NCBI GenBank assembly: GCA_036499395.1 | Contig: DASYDW010000010.1 | Coordinates: 216,213 to 280,212 of the forward strand | Direction: 5' to 3' | DNA length: 64,000 nucleotides | Origin: Pirellulales bacterium | Lineage (GTDB): Bacteria; Planctomycetota; Planctomycetia; Pirellulales; JACPPG01 | In this document: one piece after another, positions 8,642 to 17,616 of the stretch | Layout: each line of letters opens with the position of its first letter | Numbering within the stretch: position 1 is the stretch's first letter | The notes under the pieces: generated by a model | What the model was told of the DNA's origin: nothing | Databases searched by the model: none | What the model saw: only the letters and a program-made list of their open reading frames with translations | Program-made: the position numbers and the translations under genes

Positions 8642-9799
8642 ATGGCCAAGAAGCGCGATTACTACGAAGTTCTCGGCGTCGAGCGCACTTGCTCGGGCAC
8701 CGAGATTTCCACGGCTTTCCGCAAGCTCGCGGTCAAGTTTCACCCGGACAAGAATCCGGGGGACGACGGTGCGGCGCAGTACTTTAAGGAAGCGGCCGAA
8801 GCGTTCGAGGTCTTGAGCGATACCGACAAGCGCTCGCGCTACGATCGATTTGGCCACGCCGGTATCGACGGTCCCGGTGGCGGCGCGCCCCATTTCAACG
8901 ACGTTAACGACATCTTCGAGGCCTTCGGCAACATCTTCGGCGAGGGGGCGTTCGGCGACATCTTCGGCGGCGGGCGCGGCCGAGGGGGGCGTCGCTCAAC
9001 CAAAGGATCCGACGTTCGCTGCGATGTAACGCTCGATCTGCTCGAAGCGGCCCGTGGCGTTACGAAGGTCGTGCATTTCGAGCGGCACGAGGAATGCACC
9101 AAATGCCATGGAAGCGGTGCGCGTGCCGGCACCAAGCCGGAGAAGTGCAAGTATTGCGGCGGACGTGGCCAGGTCGTGCAAAGTGCGGGCATCTTCCGCA
9201 TGCAGACGACATGTCCCTCCTGCCACGGCGCCGGCACGATGATTAACGACCCGTGCGATGGCTGTCGGGGCGAAGGTTACTTACGCAAGCGCGTGAAGCG
9301 CGAAGTGAGCATTCCGGCCGGCGTTGACAATGACGTGCGTCTGCGTCTGTCGGGTGAAGGCGATCCGGATCCGCATGGCGGACCGCGGGGCGATTGCTAC
9401 TGCTTTTTGCACGTCAGCGAGCACTCGCTGTTTCGACGGCAAGGGCGCGATCTGGTGTGTCAGATCCCCATCACGTATACGCAAGCGGCGTTGGGGGCCT
9501 CGATCGAGGTGCCGACGATCGAAGGCAAAGAGGATTTAGACGTGCCGGCCGGCACGGCCACGGGCGAGGTATTTCGCCTGCGGGGTCGCGGCATGCCCGA
9601 CCCGCACGCGCGCGGCAAGGGGGACTTGCTCGTGCAGGTACACGTGGAAGTGCCGAAGACGTTGACGCCGAAGCAAGAAGAATTGCTGCGCGAGCTGGCC
9701 GAGGAAGAACGGGCCAACGTGACACCGCATCGCAAGAATTTCTTTGAGAAGTTGCGAGACTATTTCGTACCGGAAGACAGCACCCAGGTGGGCGAATAG
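8642..9799 (+). CDS. dnaJ: Chaperone protein DnaJ (Hsp40, class A)
   Basis: This 385-residue co-chaperone delivers clients to DnaK and stimulates its ATPase. Domains in order are a J-domain (MAKKRDYYEVLGV, with HPD at FHPDKNPG), a Gly/Phe-rich linker (GNIFGEGAFGDIFGGG), a zinc-finger domain with four CxxCxGxG-type repeats (CTKCHGSGA, CKYCGGRG, CPSCHGAG, CDGCRGEG), and C-terminal client-binding domains. An in-frame ATG at 8633 is an alternative start; 8642 gives the family's usual beginning. It is followed by grpE; dnaK is not in the window. Confidence 0.95.
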   Translation: MAKKRDYYEVLGVERTCSGTEISTAFRKLAVKFHPDKNPGDDGAAQYFKEAAEAFEVLSDTDKRSRYDRFGHAGIDGPGGGAPHFNDVNDIFEAFGNIFGEGAFGDIFGGGRGRGGRRSTKGSDVRCDVTLDLLEAARGVTKVVHFERHEECTKCHGSGARAGTKPEKCKYCGGRGQVVQSAGIFRMQTTCPSCHGAGTMINDPCDGCRGEGYLRKRVKREVSIPAGVDNDVRLRLSGEGDPDPHGGPRGDCYCFLHVSEHSLFRRQGRDLVCQIPITYTQAALGASIEVPTIEGKEDLDVPAGTATGEVFRLRGRGMPDPHARGKGDLLVQVHVEVPKTLTPKQEELLRELAEEERANVTPHRKNFFEKLRDYFVPEDSTQVGE

Positions 9800-9861
9800 A
9801 TATTCGCCGCGACATGCAGGGCGCGAAAGCGTCGATTCATCCAGCGGCAAAGGTATGACTT

Positions 9862-10422
9862 ATGACAGACCATAATCGTGGCAACGAAAGTGAAGCGTCG
9901 CGGTATTCGTCCTCGGCCGGCGCGCAGGACCCCGCTGAAGGAGACGCGCCGATTTCGAACGAAGTCGCCGAACTGCGTACCCAGTTGGACGAGGCCAAGG
10001 AACGGGCATTGCGATTGCAGGCCGAGTGGGAGAATTTTCGCAAGCGGGCCCGTCGCGATATCGAGGAAGAGCGCCGCTACGCGGATCTACGGCTGCTCGG
10101 CGATTTGCTCCCCGTGCTCGATAATATGCAACGCGCGATCGAGGCCGCCACGAAATCGGCCGACGGCGGCGGACTGCTCGAAGGGTTCAAATTGGTCAAG
10201 CAACAGATGGAGAACGTGCTGGCCCAGCATCACTGCCAGCGAATCGAAGCTTTGAACCACCCGTTCGACCCGCACATGCACGAGGCCATAATGCAGCAAC
10301 CTTCGACCGAGGTGGCGCCAAACACGGTGATGCACGTGGTGCGGGATGGTTTCATGCTGCACGACCGGGTGATTCGTCCGGCGCAGGTGATTGTCGCTTC
10401 GGCCCCCGCGCCCAACAATTAA
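9862..10422 (+). CDS. grpE: Nucleotide exchange factor GrpE
   Basis: This 186-residue protein releases ADP from DnaK and acts as a dimer with a long coiled coil. The disordered acidic N-terminus precedes a helix from residue 35 to 85 (LRTQLDEAKERALRLQAEWE, then FRKRARRDIEEER). The conserved beta domain follows with NHPFDPHMHEAI and the C-terminal VIRPAQVIVA. It lies 62 bases after dnaJ and is probably co-transcribed. Confidence 0.95.
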   Translation: MTDHNRGNESEASRYSSSAGAQDPAEGDAPISNEVAELRTQLDEAKERALRLQAEWENFRKRARRDIEEERRYADLRLLGDLLPVLDNMQRAIEAATKSADGGGLLEGFKLVKQQMENVLAQHHCQRIEALNHPFDPHMHEAIMQQPSTEVAPNTVMHVVRDGFMLHDRVIRPAQVIVASAPAPNN

Positions 10423-10498
10423 GACGGCGTGCTAAAATACTTGTAGAGTGAGTACTACGTGCGACCACCGCACGAGCGAGTTTGCGAAAGGACGTTAC

Positions 10499-10807
10499 GT
10501 GCCCACGTACGATTACGTTTGCGACAACTGCAATCACGCCTTCGAGCTGTTCCAGCCGATAACGGAATCGCCGAAGAAGAAGTGCCCCGAGTGCGGCAAA
10601 TCGAAGCTGCGCCGACTGTTCGGCACCGGCGCTGCGATCGTCTTTAAGGGGTCGGGTTTCTACCAGACCGATTACCGCAGTGATGCGTATAAAAAGCGGG
10701 CCGCGGCCGACAAGCCGAGCAGCGAATCGAAAAGTTCGGACAGCAAAAGCTCGTCCGACTCGAAGGGATCTTCCTCGAAGTCCGACAAGAAGTCGAAGTC
10801 CGATTAG
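10499..10807 (+). CDS. FmdB-type zinc-ribbon protein
   Basis: This 102-residue protein begins PTYDYVCDNCNHAFE and has a second pair CPECG, forming one zinc ribbon, followed by FKGSGFYQTDY, all typical of the FmdB putative regulatory family. The last 35 residues are almost only Ser, Lys and Asp, a low-complexity tail usual in this family. The GTG start at 10499 is chosen because AAAGGA lies eight bases upstream and the domain begins at once; an upstream start at 10448 would add 17 unrelated residues. A TAAAAT box at 10434 may be its -10 element. The exact role is unknown. Confidence 0.8.
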   Translation: MPTYDYVCDNCNHAFELFQPITESPKKKCPECGKSKLRRLFGTGAAIVFKGSGFYQTDYRSDAYKKRAAADKPSSESKSSDSKSSSDSKGSSSKSDKKSKSD

Positions 10808-10898
10808 CGTGCCGTAATCGATTTGTCGCCGAAGTCGAGCGTCTCTCCTTCGACATTTGAATCCTCGGCCCTTGGCACTTACGCGCAGCGTCCTGTCC

Positions 10899-11081
10899 AT
10901 GGCTCTCACCCGCTGTCCTACCTGTCGTCGGCAGTTCGATTCCGAGCAATCGCCGGCCATGCCGTTCTGCAGCGAGCGCTGCCGCCGTGTCGATCTGGGA
11001 CGCTGGCTGAACGAAGATTACGGACTCCCGTTCGAGCCGTCCGAGAAAGATACGCCGGACGACGACTCGAGCAACGATTGA
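10899..11081 (+). CDS. yacG: DNA gyrase inhibitor YacG
   Basis: This 60-residue zinc protein starts MALTRCPTCRRQF and continues PFCSERCRRVDLGRWLNEDY, the four-cysteine pattern of YacG, which in E. coli binds GyrB and blocks DNA binding by gyrase. The tail is acidic. The ATG at 10899 is preferred over an upstream TTG at 10857, whose extra residues are not family-like. Gyrase inhibition is known for the E. coli protein and inferred here. Confidence 0.85.
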   Translation: MALTRCPTCRRQFDSEQSPAMPFCSERCRRVDLGRWLNEDYGLPFEPSEKDTPDDDSSND

Positions 11082-11288
11082 GCGCTATTAGCTCGTCGTG
11101 GTGCCTGCGCCGCTAGACTCGGACAGGCGCGTCCCTCAACCGTGGTGCGAGCGGCCCGGTTCGCTAGGGTTTTCACTTCGCCGGCCGTTCCGGCTGGTCG
11201 ATTTTCTGGGCTACCGTTACCATAGGAAACCTACACCCCCTAGAAACCCCTTTCGGCAAAGTTTGCCGCTGACCGTGGAGTCGAAAGC

Positions 11289-12557
11289 ATGCCCGATGAT
11301 CGTGGCACTATCCGCCAGGTAGCCTGGACCGAGCTATTTCCCTGGCTGGAACTACTACGCACGTTTCGCCTGGCGATCCAGGCGCGGCTGCTTTTGTTGG
11401 CGGTCGTCGGCGTACTGTTGACGTTCGCCGGCTGGTGGGTGGCGGGCAAGATGTTCGGCGGTGGCGATCCCGATGCGCCGCTGCAGGGGACGATCGCGCA
11501 GTACAGTCAGGGCCCGTGGATCGGCGCTGCGGAACCAACGATCGCGGAAATGAAGCGCACACCGCCGGGAGTGCTGGGGCCACGCGAAGTGATTCTGGGT
11601 CCCGCGAATTTGGCAGCGGGCGAAAACCCGCTGTTGGCGGCCTGGCTAAATCTGAGTGGTCCATTCCGCCTGCTCTTTGCCCCACAATTAACCGTTGTGG
11701 GACTAGCCTTTGCTCTGGTTTGCGCGCTGTGGGTGGACCTGGTGTGGGCCTTTTTCGGCGGCGTGATCACGCGCTTAGTGGCGTTGCAGGTCACGCGCAG
11801 CGAACGTGGTAGCTTGCGGGGTGCCGTGCGATACGTGATGGCCCGCTATCTGGCCTATGTCACGGCTCCGTTATTCCCTTTGTTTGGCGTGCTGCTGTTT
11901 GTGCTGCCCGTGGCGCTGGTGAGCCTTATCGGGCACGCGGGCAGCCCCGGACTGACGATCGTGACCGCCCTATGGCCGGTGTTCTTGGTAGCGGGATTAG
12001 TGATCGTGATTTTCTTGATCGGGCTGCTGTTCGGCTGGCCGCTGATGTGGCCCACCATCAGTTCCGAAGGAACCGACAGCTTCGATGCCCTGTCGCGTTC
12101 GTACTCCTATGTCTATCAGCGACCTTTGCACTACCTCTGGTACGCGATCGTGGCAAGCGTGCTGGGCGTCCTCGGTGCGTTGGTCGTGCAATACTTCGCC
12201 GCAGCCGTGCTGTATCTCACGGCCTGGGCCGTGAGTTGGGGAGCCGGGAACGCGGTCCTGGAGGACATGACCGAGAACGCGCCGCTGGCGGCAAACATCC
12301 TGGCCTTCTGGACGGGCTTGGTGCAGGTCATCACGGTGGGCTTCATCTACACGTTCTTCTTTAGCGCCGCGACAATCGTTTACTTTCTGCTGCGATACGA
12401 CGTCGATGGCACCGAATCGGACGAAGTCTTCGTCGAAGAGCAATCGGAAAAGTTCGGTCTGCCGCCGGTTACGACCGATGCCGCGGGCGTGGCCACGATC
12501 GCTGACGCCGCACCCGAGGACGAAATGGCCGACAATGGGGCAGATGTCGCGCCGTAG
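11289..12557 (+). CDS. Multi-span integral membrane protein of unknown function
   Basis: This 422-residue protein has a hydrophobic segment at residues 33-55, at least five more between 135 and 390, and an acidic C-terminus rich in Asp, Glu and Ala. Between the first two spans lies an extracytoplasmic stretch of about 85 residues. Repeated Gly/Leu/Val-rich spans (e.g. LFVLPVALVSLIGHAG) suggest a transport or membrane-organising role, but no transporter signature is recognised. Strong coding bias and a clean start support a real gene. It is probably a planctomycete-conserved protein. Confidence 0.75.
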   Translation: MPDDRGTIRQVAWTELFPWLELLRTFRLAIQARLLLLAVVGVLLTFAGWWVAGKMFGGGDPDAPLQGTIAQYSQGPWIGAAEPTIAEMKRTPPGVLGPREVILGPANLAAGENPLLAAWLNLSGPFRLLFAPQLTVVGLAFALVCALWVDLVWAFFGGVITRLVALQVTRSERGSLRGAVRYVMARYLAYVTAPLFPLFGVLLFVLPVALVSLIGHAGSPGLTIVTALWPVFLVAGLVIVIFLIGLLFGWPLMWPTISSEGTDSFDALSRSYSYVYQRPLHYLWYAIVASVLGVLGALVVQYFAAAVLYLTAWAVSWGAGNAVLEDMTENAPLAANILAFWTGLVQVITVGFIYTFFFSAATIVYFLLRYDVDGTESDEVFVEEQSEKFGLPPVTTDAAGVATIADAAPEDEMADNGADVAP

Positions 12558-12593
12558 CCGGAGTGACGTTCTCTCGACGCGATTCCAGTAGCT

Positions 12594-12974
12594 CTAGACG
12601 CTGCCTCTGGCCGATTCCATGAACTCGTCCACGCGCGCATGAAATTGGCCGCGTGACAGGACCGCATCGCAGCCGGCGTCACGCGCGGCTTGCAATAACC
12701 CCTCGTGTACGTGCGGTCCGAAGGCAAGAATCATCCGTGACGCCGTGGCATTCTGCTTCAAGCTTGTGACCAGGGCCACGACATCGAGCCTCGGAACGCT
12801 GAGATCGACCATCACAATCGCCGGCCGCCCAGCAGCAGCCTTCTCGGCGAGTGAAGCGACGTCGTACGCCACGTCTAAAATCACGTTCTGCCGCGCCGCG
12901 GCTCCCGCGACTTTCGACGACGTCGCCAGGTCGGCCGTAAGGAGTAGTACCAGCGGTGTGGAAGTTTCAGGCAT
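12594..12974 (-). CDS. Receiver-like (response-regulator fold) protein, degenerate
   Basis: At 126 residues the length is that of a stand-alone receiver domain. The first strand PLVLLLTADL keeps only one of the usual two acidic residues, and the phospho-acceptor Asp appears to be kept in IVMVDLSVP near residue 57. The conserved Thr/Ser is replaced (ILAFGPHV) and the conserved Lys is Arg (VLSRGQF), so normal phospho-switching is doubtful. It starts 52 bases after the PII gene on the same strand and is probably co-transcribed with it, hinting at a role in nitrogen or energy signalling. Confidence 0.65.
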   Translation of the reverse strand: MPETSTPLVLLLTADLATSSKVAGAAARQNVILDVAYDVASLAEKAAAGRPAIVMVDLSVPRLDVVALVTSLKQNATASRMILAFGPHVHEGLLQAARDAGCDAVLSRGQFHARVDEFMESARGSV

Positions 12975-13026
12975 GCGTCGATGGCGGCAGGACGCACGCC
13001 CCTATTAGCACGTTACGGTCCGTGAT

Positions 13027-13374
13027 CTAAACCGCCTCGGGCCCTTCGAGCACGTCGCTGATGCGCACAACTTGCTCGGCCGGCAGAACCCAGATTTTAC
13101 CGTCGCCGATGCTTCCTTCTGGACCGGTCCGGGCGACGCTGGCGATGCAATCGAGCGTCCGCTCGACGAAATCATCGTTCACCAGAATTTCGAGCTCGAT
13201 CTTGCGCAGCAGGTTCGTTTTGTATTCGTGGCCGCGGTACATGGCGGTCCGGCCTCGCTGCTGGCCGTAGCCCTGTGCATCACACACAGTCATCCGCGTG
13301 ACGCCGATTTTATTGAGCGCCTCGCGCAGCGGATCGAGCTTCGTCGGCTGGATGATAGCGATGATAAGCTTCAC
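13027..13374 (-). CDS. glnB: PII family nitrogen regulatory protein
   Basis: This 115-residue trimeric signal protein senses ATP/ADP and 2-oxoglutarate and controls nitrogen assimilation by protein contact. Marks are the N-terminal MKLIIAIIQPTKLDPLREAL, the T-loop with YRGHEYKTNLLRKIELEI containing the Tyr that can be uridylylated, and the C-terminal GSIGDGKIWVLP signature. No amtB lies beside it, which favours GlnB over GlnK, but the two cannot be told apart reliably by sequence. Glutamine synthetase, a typical downstream target, is coded 31 kb away in this window. Confidence 0.9.
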   Translation of the reverse strand: MKLIIAIIQPTKLDPLREALNKIGVTRMTVCDAQGYGQQRGRTAMYRGHEYKTNLLRKIELEILVNDDFVERTLDCIASVARTGPEGSIGDGKIWVLPAEQVVRISDVLEGPEAV

Positions 13375-13564
13375 GCGTTCCGTCGAACCTCCGGGCAGCG
13401 CAGCGATCGAATGCCCCCAAGACCGCGAAAGGGGCAGGAACCTCTGCTTTCAAAATAACGAGCCTGGGGGCGAAAGAACAGCCCCGCGCAGCATCACACA
13501 CACCAACCGCAGGCGCGAAGAAGGCAATAATCGTGTGGATTGTAGACGACGCGGCACAAACGTT

Positions 13565-16258
13565 TTACGGCGTCGACGAAACCAGGCGAGCCTCGAGCAC
13601 CTTCTGAATGCGTTCACTCGATTCGGTCAGATGGGCGCGGGTGTAGGTATCGAGCTTCGGATTGTTTTCGAGCGCCTTTTTGATCTTGGCGTTCAAGCCC
13701 GATAGCTCGGCGTAGGCCACGGTCTGGCAATCCTCAGGCGCGCCGCGCTGACCGAGCGCCATGCTCCCCAACCGCTTCAAGTAGATACGCTGCAAATTGC
13801 GGCGCAGGCTGGTGATGGCCGGCTTGCGATTGCTGAAATCCCCCTGCGGCAAGGAATCGACCTCGGAAAAGATCGTCGATGTCAGCCGGGTCAGCAGCTC
13901 GGCCGCCGTGAAGGCGTCCTGATCGGCGGGAATCTTAAGTTCGGCATCGTGCAAGCGGTGCAGCGTCAGCGAACCCGTCAATTGCGACAGAACGCGGTCC
14001 TGCCACATGCTGATGACTTCGTGTACGGCATAGTCGCTACGCAGCGCGACGTCGCTTCCCCAATGATTCCAATGCGTCGAAGCCAGATGGTTATACAACT
14101 CGGGCGGAAAATTGAACGGTTTGTCGCTGAACACCTGCTGTTCTAGCAGGGCCAACGCCTCGCGTTGCTTCGCGACCGGCACGATCACATACGGCGGACG
14201 GGAATTGGGGTCCCCCTTGTGATCACGATTCACTCCGACGCCGCCGATATAGCGCGACGCAAAGAACACCGCACGGCCGTAATTGCCCAACAGCACTCCG
14301 AACGCCTGGCGAGCGCGTTCGTAGCCATCGCCATTCTCGGTGACGCGATCGACCAGGCCCGGCCACAGATCACCGATCAGCTTCGTGCGATCCTTGGCGT
14401 ACTCGACCGGATCACTGCCCAGGTCGAAGCGATTGGCCAACGGGTCGGAATCAATGCCGCGCGTGTCCTCGTCGGTGGCGTAGGCCAACAGTGGCTCGGC
14501 CGAGCGCGAGGCGATCTTCTTCAACTCGCTGACTTCCCCCTCGGTCCCGCCAGAAAACGGCTTATACGCGTATTCGATCGCCCAGATGTCGTAGGGACCG
14601 ATCGTCTGCGAATAGTAATTGGATTGTTTAAAGTCCTTGCTGACGATGTTGGCCGGCGAGTAGTCCATCACCGAGGCGGTCAGGCCGATCTCGCGCGCCT
14701 TGTCGGGATTGTTTAAATCGGCCAGCGTGACGGCGCTACTGGCCTTAAAGTTGTGACGCAACCCGAGGGTGTGCCCCACTTCGTGCATGGTCACTTCCTT
14801 CAGACCTTGCATGACCATCTTGTCCTGCTCCTTGACGGCCTCGGGCCCCAGGCCGCGGGCCAACAGGGCAATGCTGCCCAGCGCGAATTCGTGCGCCATG
14901 CCGTGGTTCAACTCGCATTGGCACATGTAGCCGTGGCGCAGATGCTCGGGCACGCGGGCCAGCTTTTCTTCATATTCCTTCAGTTCGAGCGGTCCGCCGG
15001 TCAGGGCTTCGATCCGGCCGGTGGTGAAGTTCTCGTAGTCGCGCTTCCAGAACTGGATGAAGTCGGCGTCAAAGATGATGTCCGCGTCCAGGATCTGTCC
15101 CGTGGTCGGATTCACACGGCTGGGGCCCATGGCAAAGCCGGCGCCGGCCGTGATCCAGCGAAAGAAGTTGTAGTTGATATTTTCCGGATCGATGTCGTCC
15201 TTGTCGAGTTGCTGATGAACCTCGATGGCGTTGACGAAACCGGCTTTCTCGAAGGCCTTGTTCCATTCCAAAATGCCGTCGCTAATCGGCTTGCGAAATT
15301 TGTAGGGGACCGTCTTTTCGATGTAAAACACGATCGGCTTCTTTGGCGGCGACAGCTCGGCCGAGGGATCGGCCTTTTGCAAGTCCCAGCGATTCACGTA
15401 ACGAATGAAACGATCCTCGTCCGACTTCTTCGAGAAGTCCTTGATCGCCGTGATGAAGTGCCCCACTCGATCATCGGCCAGACGCGGTTGATAGCCGGTT
15501 TGCGGCAACAAGCTGATCGAGTAGTGAACGTTGATCGTGGCCCCCCGGCTGTCGGGCACGGTGTCGAGCGAGAAGAATCCGCCCGACGCGTAGGTCGCGG
15601 CCACTTCCAGCTCGATGTTCTCGGGCAGACCCTTCACCTCGGCCCAGCTCGATTTGTTCGAGGCGAACGAAAAGCCCGGCAGTGCGTGCGAGATTTGCGG
15701 CAGGTCGCTCATGAAAACGGGCGACAGGTCGACGACCAATCCCCCTGAAGGGCCGATCGTGGCGATCGGCAAGCTGAACAGAATGCTATCGGTATAAGCA
15801 AGTTTGACCGCGCGTTCTTCGGGGCTGCCGCTGGACGCCTTGAACCGTACATTGCGGCGCACGATATGAATGTTGTCGTCGACGCGGCGGAACTGCCACA
15901 ACCAGTCGTCGCCAAAGCCCCAGCTCATTCCGCCGATCAACGCCCCTTCGCCGATACCGCGAGCGATCGAGATCAGCACGATGAAGTCGCGATCCAACTG
16001 GCTGCTGCTCAATTCGGCGTAAACCTTCTCCCCCTTGTGATGCAGCTTGATCAGGCCATCGACCGTTTTGGCGTCCTTCAAGACGTCGGCGAAGGGAGGG
16101 AATTTCGGCTTGGGCGCTGATTTCTCGGCGGCAGCCTTGGCCGCTTCGGCCGCCTTCTCCTTTTCCTTGTCTGCCGCTTCGTCCGCCCAGGCCGGGCAAG
16201 CGAGCACTAAAGCCACGAGCGGGACAATTACGCCGAGAATGCGACCCTGCCTGGTCAT
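13565..16258 (-). CDS. Secreted zinc metalloprotease (DUF5117/DUF5118 family)
   Basis: This 897-residue protein has an N-terminal signal peptide ending near AWADEA, then an Ala/Lys-rich linker. The catalytic zinc site is HEVGHTLGLRHNF near residue 493, a metzincin-like HExxHxxGxxH motif, followed by SVMDYSP as the Met-turn. The arrangement matches large zinc-dependent metalloproteases of planctomycetes and Bacteroidetes with DUF5117 and DUF5118 flanks. It should act outside the cytoplasm. Substrates are unknown. It is a single-gene unit. Confidence 0.88.
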   Translation of the reverse strand: MTRQGRILGVIVPLVALVLACPAWADEAADKEKEKAAEAAKAAAEKSAPKPKFPPFADVLKDAKTVDGLIKLHHKGEKVYAELSSSQLDRDFIVLISIARGIGEGALIGGMSWGFGDDWLWQFRRVDDNIHIVRRNVRFKASSGSPEERAVKLAYTDSILFSLPIATIGPSGGLVVDLSPVFMSDLPQISHALPGFSFASNKSSWAEVKGLPENIELEVAATYASGGFFSLDTVPDSRGATINVHYSISLLPQTGYQPRLADDRVGHFITAIKDFSKKSDEDRFIRYVNRWDLQKADPSAELSPPKKPIVFYIEKTVPYKFRKPISDGILEWNKAFEKAGFVNAIEVHQQLDKDDIDPENINYNFFRWITAGAGFAMGPSRVNPTTGQILDADIIFDADFIQFWKRDYENFTTGRIEALTGGPLELKEYEEKLARVPEHLRHGYMCQCELNHGMAHEFALGSIALLARGLGPEAVKEQDKMVMQGLKEVTMHEVGHTLGLRHNFKASSAVTLADLNNPDKAREIGLTASVMDYSPANIVSKDFKQSNYYSQTIGPYDIWAIEYAYKPFSGGTEGEVSELKKIASRSAEPLLAYATDEDTRGIDSDPLANRFDLGSDPVEYAKDRTKLIGDLWPGLVDRVTENGDGYERARQAFGVLLGNYGRAVFFASRYIGGVGVNRDHKGDPNSRPPYVIVPVAKQREALALLEQQVFSDKPFNFPPELYNHLASTHWNHWGSDVALRSDYAVHEVISMWQDRVLSQLTGSLTLHRLHDAELKIPADQDAFTAAELLTRLTSTIFSEVDSLPQGDFSNRKPAITSLRRNLQRIYLKRLGSMALGQRGAPEDCQTVAYAELSGLNAKIKKALENNPKLDTYTRAHLTESSERIQKVLEARLVSSTP

Positions 16259-16564
16259 TGATGTGATTCCTTGGTGAGTTACTGAAGGGCAAAACAGGCG
16301 AGACGGGCGGCCGCAGTGAGAATCCGGCGGCAGCGCGGGATCACTTTTATCTTAACCACCCCTGAAAATCAGGCAAACTATCTGCGGGGGCTGTAGTAGT
16401 GGCAAAAGCCCTGCCGGACGGTCCGTAGGCGACGGTTATGCCGGCCGGGATACACCACACGGGATGGTTGCCACTGCCGGGCCCGATCTTTCACGGGGAA
16501 TCCAAACGCACCCTATTTCTACGGCCTGTACGGATAAACAAGCCGAAACAAAGTCCCAACGTGC

Positions 16565-16595
16565 CATGCTTTTTCGCCACAGGCGAAGAAGCATG
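16565..16595. repeat. Strong stem-loop with three-base loop
   Basis: Arms CATGCTTTTTCGCC (16565-16578) and GGCGAAGAAGCATG (16582-16595) pair over 14 positions with one mismatch. It lies 22 bases after the stop of the ribokinase-like gene. It could act as a terminator or mRNA stabiliser, but no T-run follows on the minus strand. Confidence 0.6.
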
Positions 16596-16616
16596 TCCCC
16601 CGCGTCGCCGGCTCTC

Positions 16617-17555
16617 TCACAGGCCTGCCAGAGAATGCTCGATCTCGTCGCGCGTGGCGAGCGAGGCGATTGCCCCGGGGCGGGTGACCGAGATGGCCGC
16701 CGCGGCCGAGGCCCAACGTGCGGCGTCCGCAAGCGAACGTCCCTCGGCCAGGGCCACGGCCAGCGCACCATTGAACGCGTCGCCAGCCGCCGTGGTGTCG
16801 ACCGCCGAAACCTGCCGAGCCGGGATGTGGATCACTGTCTCACCGACCAGTTGGCATCCGTCGCGACCACAGGTGACGATCACCTGCCCGGCGCCGCGGC
16901 GGCGCAGTATTTGCGCCGCGTCAACCACGGAAAGATTCTCGGCAGACGGGCCCGCCAACGTGATAGCTTCCCCTTCGTTCGGCGTCAGCACATCGACCAG
17001 CTTTAATAGCTCGCCGCGGCCTGCATCGGCGCAGGCTGGCGCCGGATTGAGGATCGTTAATAGTCCAAATTCCTTGGCGCGCGCGAGGCCACGTTCGACA
17101 GCTACGAGTGGTGTTTCCAGGCAGGCGAGAAAAACGCTCGCCGCACGCCATACCGATTCCGGCAGTTGATCGATCATGTCCGGGGCGACGATCGAATTCG
17201 CCCCCGATGCGACGCTGATCATGTTTTCGCCCGCGGCATCGACCGTGATCAACGCGACCCCCGTGGCGGCCTGCGGAATCGTGCGTACGTAATCGAGCGC
17301 GAGATGCGATTCACGCCCAAGCGTTTCGAGCGCTTCACGACCGTAGGCATCATCCCCCACCGCGGCCATGAACGTCACGGACGCCAACGCGGCACGGGCA
17401 GCCGCGACTGCCTGGTTGGCTCCCTTGCCTCCCAGGTTCGTCATGAATGTTCCCCCTAGCGTCGTCTCTCCCGGACGCGGCATGCGCGGCACGCGAACCA
17501 CGAGGTCCATGTTGATCGAGCCCAGGACGATAACCCCGTTGCGCTTTGCCGTCAT
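16617..17555 (-). CDS. rbsK: Ribokinase (PfkB carbohydrate kinase family)
   Basis: This 312-residue sugar kinase transfers phosphate from ATP to ribose or a similar sugar. PfkB marks are the N-terminal GSINMDLVVRVPRMPRPGET, the sugar-binding GGKGANQAVAAARAAL, and the C-terminal signature DTTAAGDAFNGALAVALAEG with the catalytic Asp and anion hole. The ATG at 17555 is favoured; a GTG at 17576 would add seven residues. No ribose transporter or isomerase is nearby, so the substrate is assigned only by family. Confidence 0.85.
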   Translation of the reverse strand: MTAKRNGVIVLGSINMDLVVRVPRMPRPGETTLGGTFMTNLGGKGANQAVAAARAALASVTFMAAVGDDAYGREALETLGRESHLALDYVRTIPQAATGVALITVDAAGENMISVASGANSIVAPDMIDQLPESVWRAASVFLACLETPLVAVERGLARAKEFGLLTILNPAPACADAGRGELLKLVDVLTPNEGEAITLAGPSAENLSVVDAAQILRRRGAGQVIVTCGRDGCQLVGETVIHIPARQVSAVDTTAAGDAFNGALAVALAEGRSLADAARWASAAAAISVTRPGAIASLATRDEIEHSLAGL

Positions 17556-17616
17556 GCGGATTTGCTCTCGTATCACGGGCTATGTGTATTTGCCGGCCGA
17601 TTTGCCGAGTTTCAAC

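Noticed and set aside
14753..15748. 331-codon frame opposite the metalloprotease
   Set aside because: Antisense shadow of the zinc protease, with no known motif.
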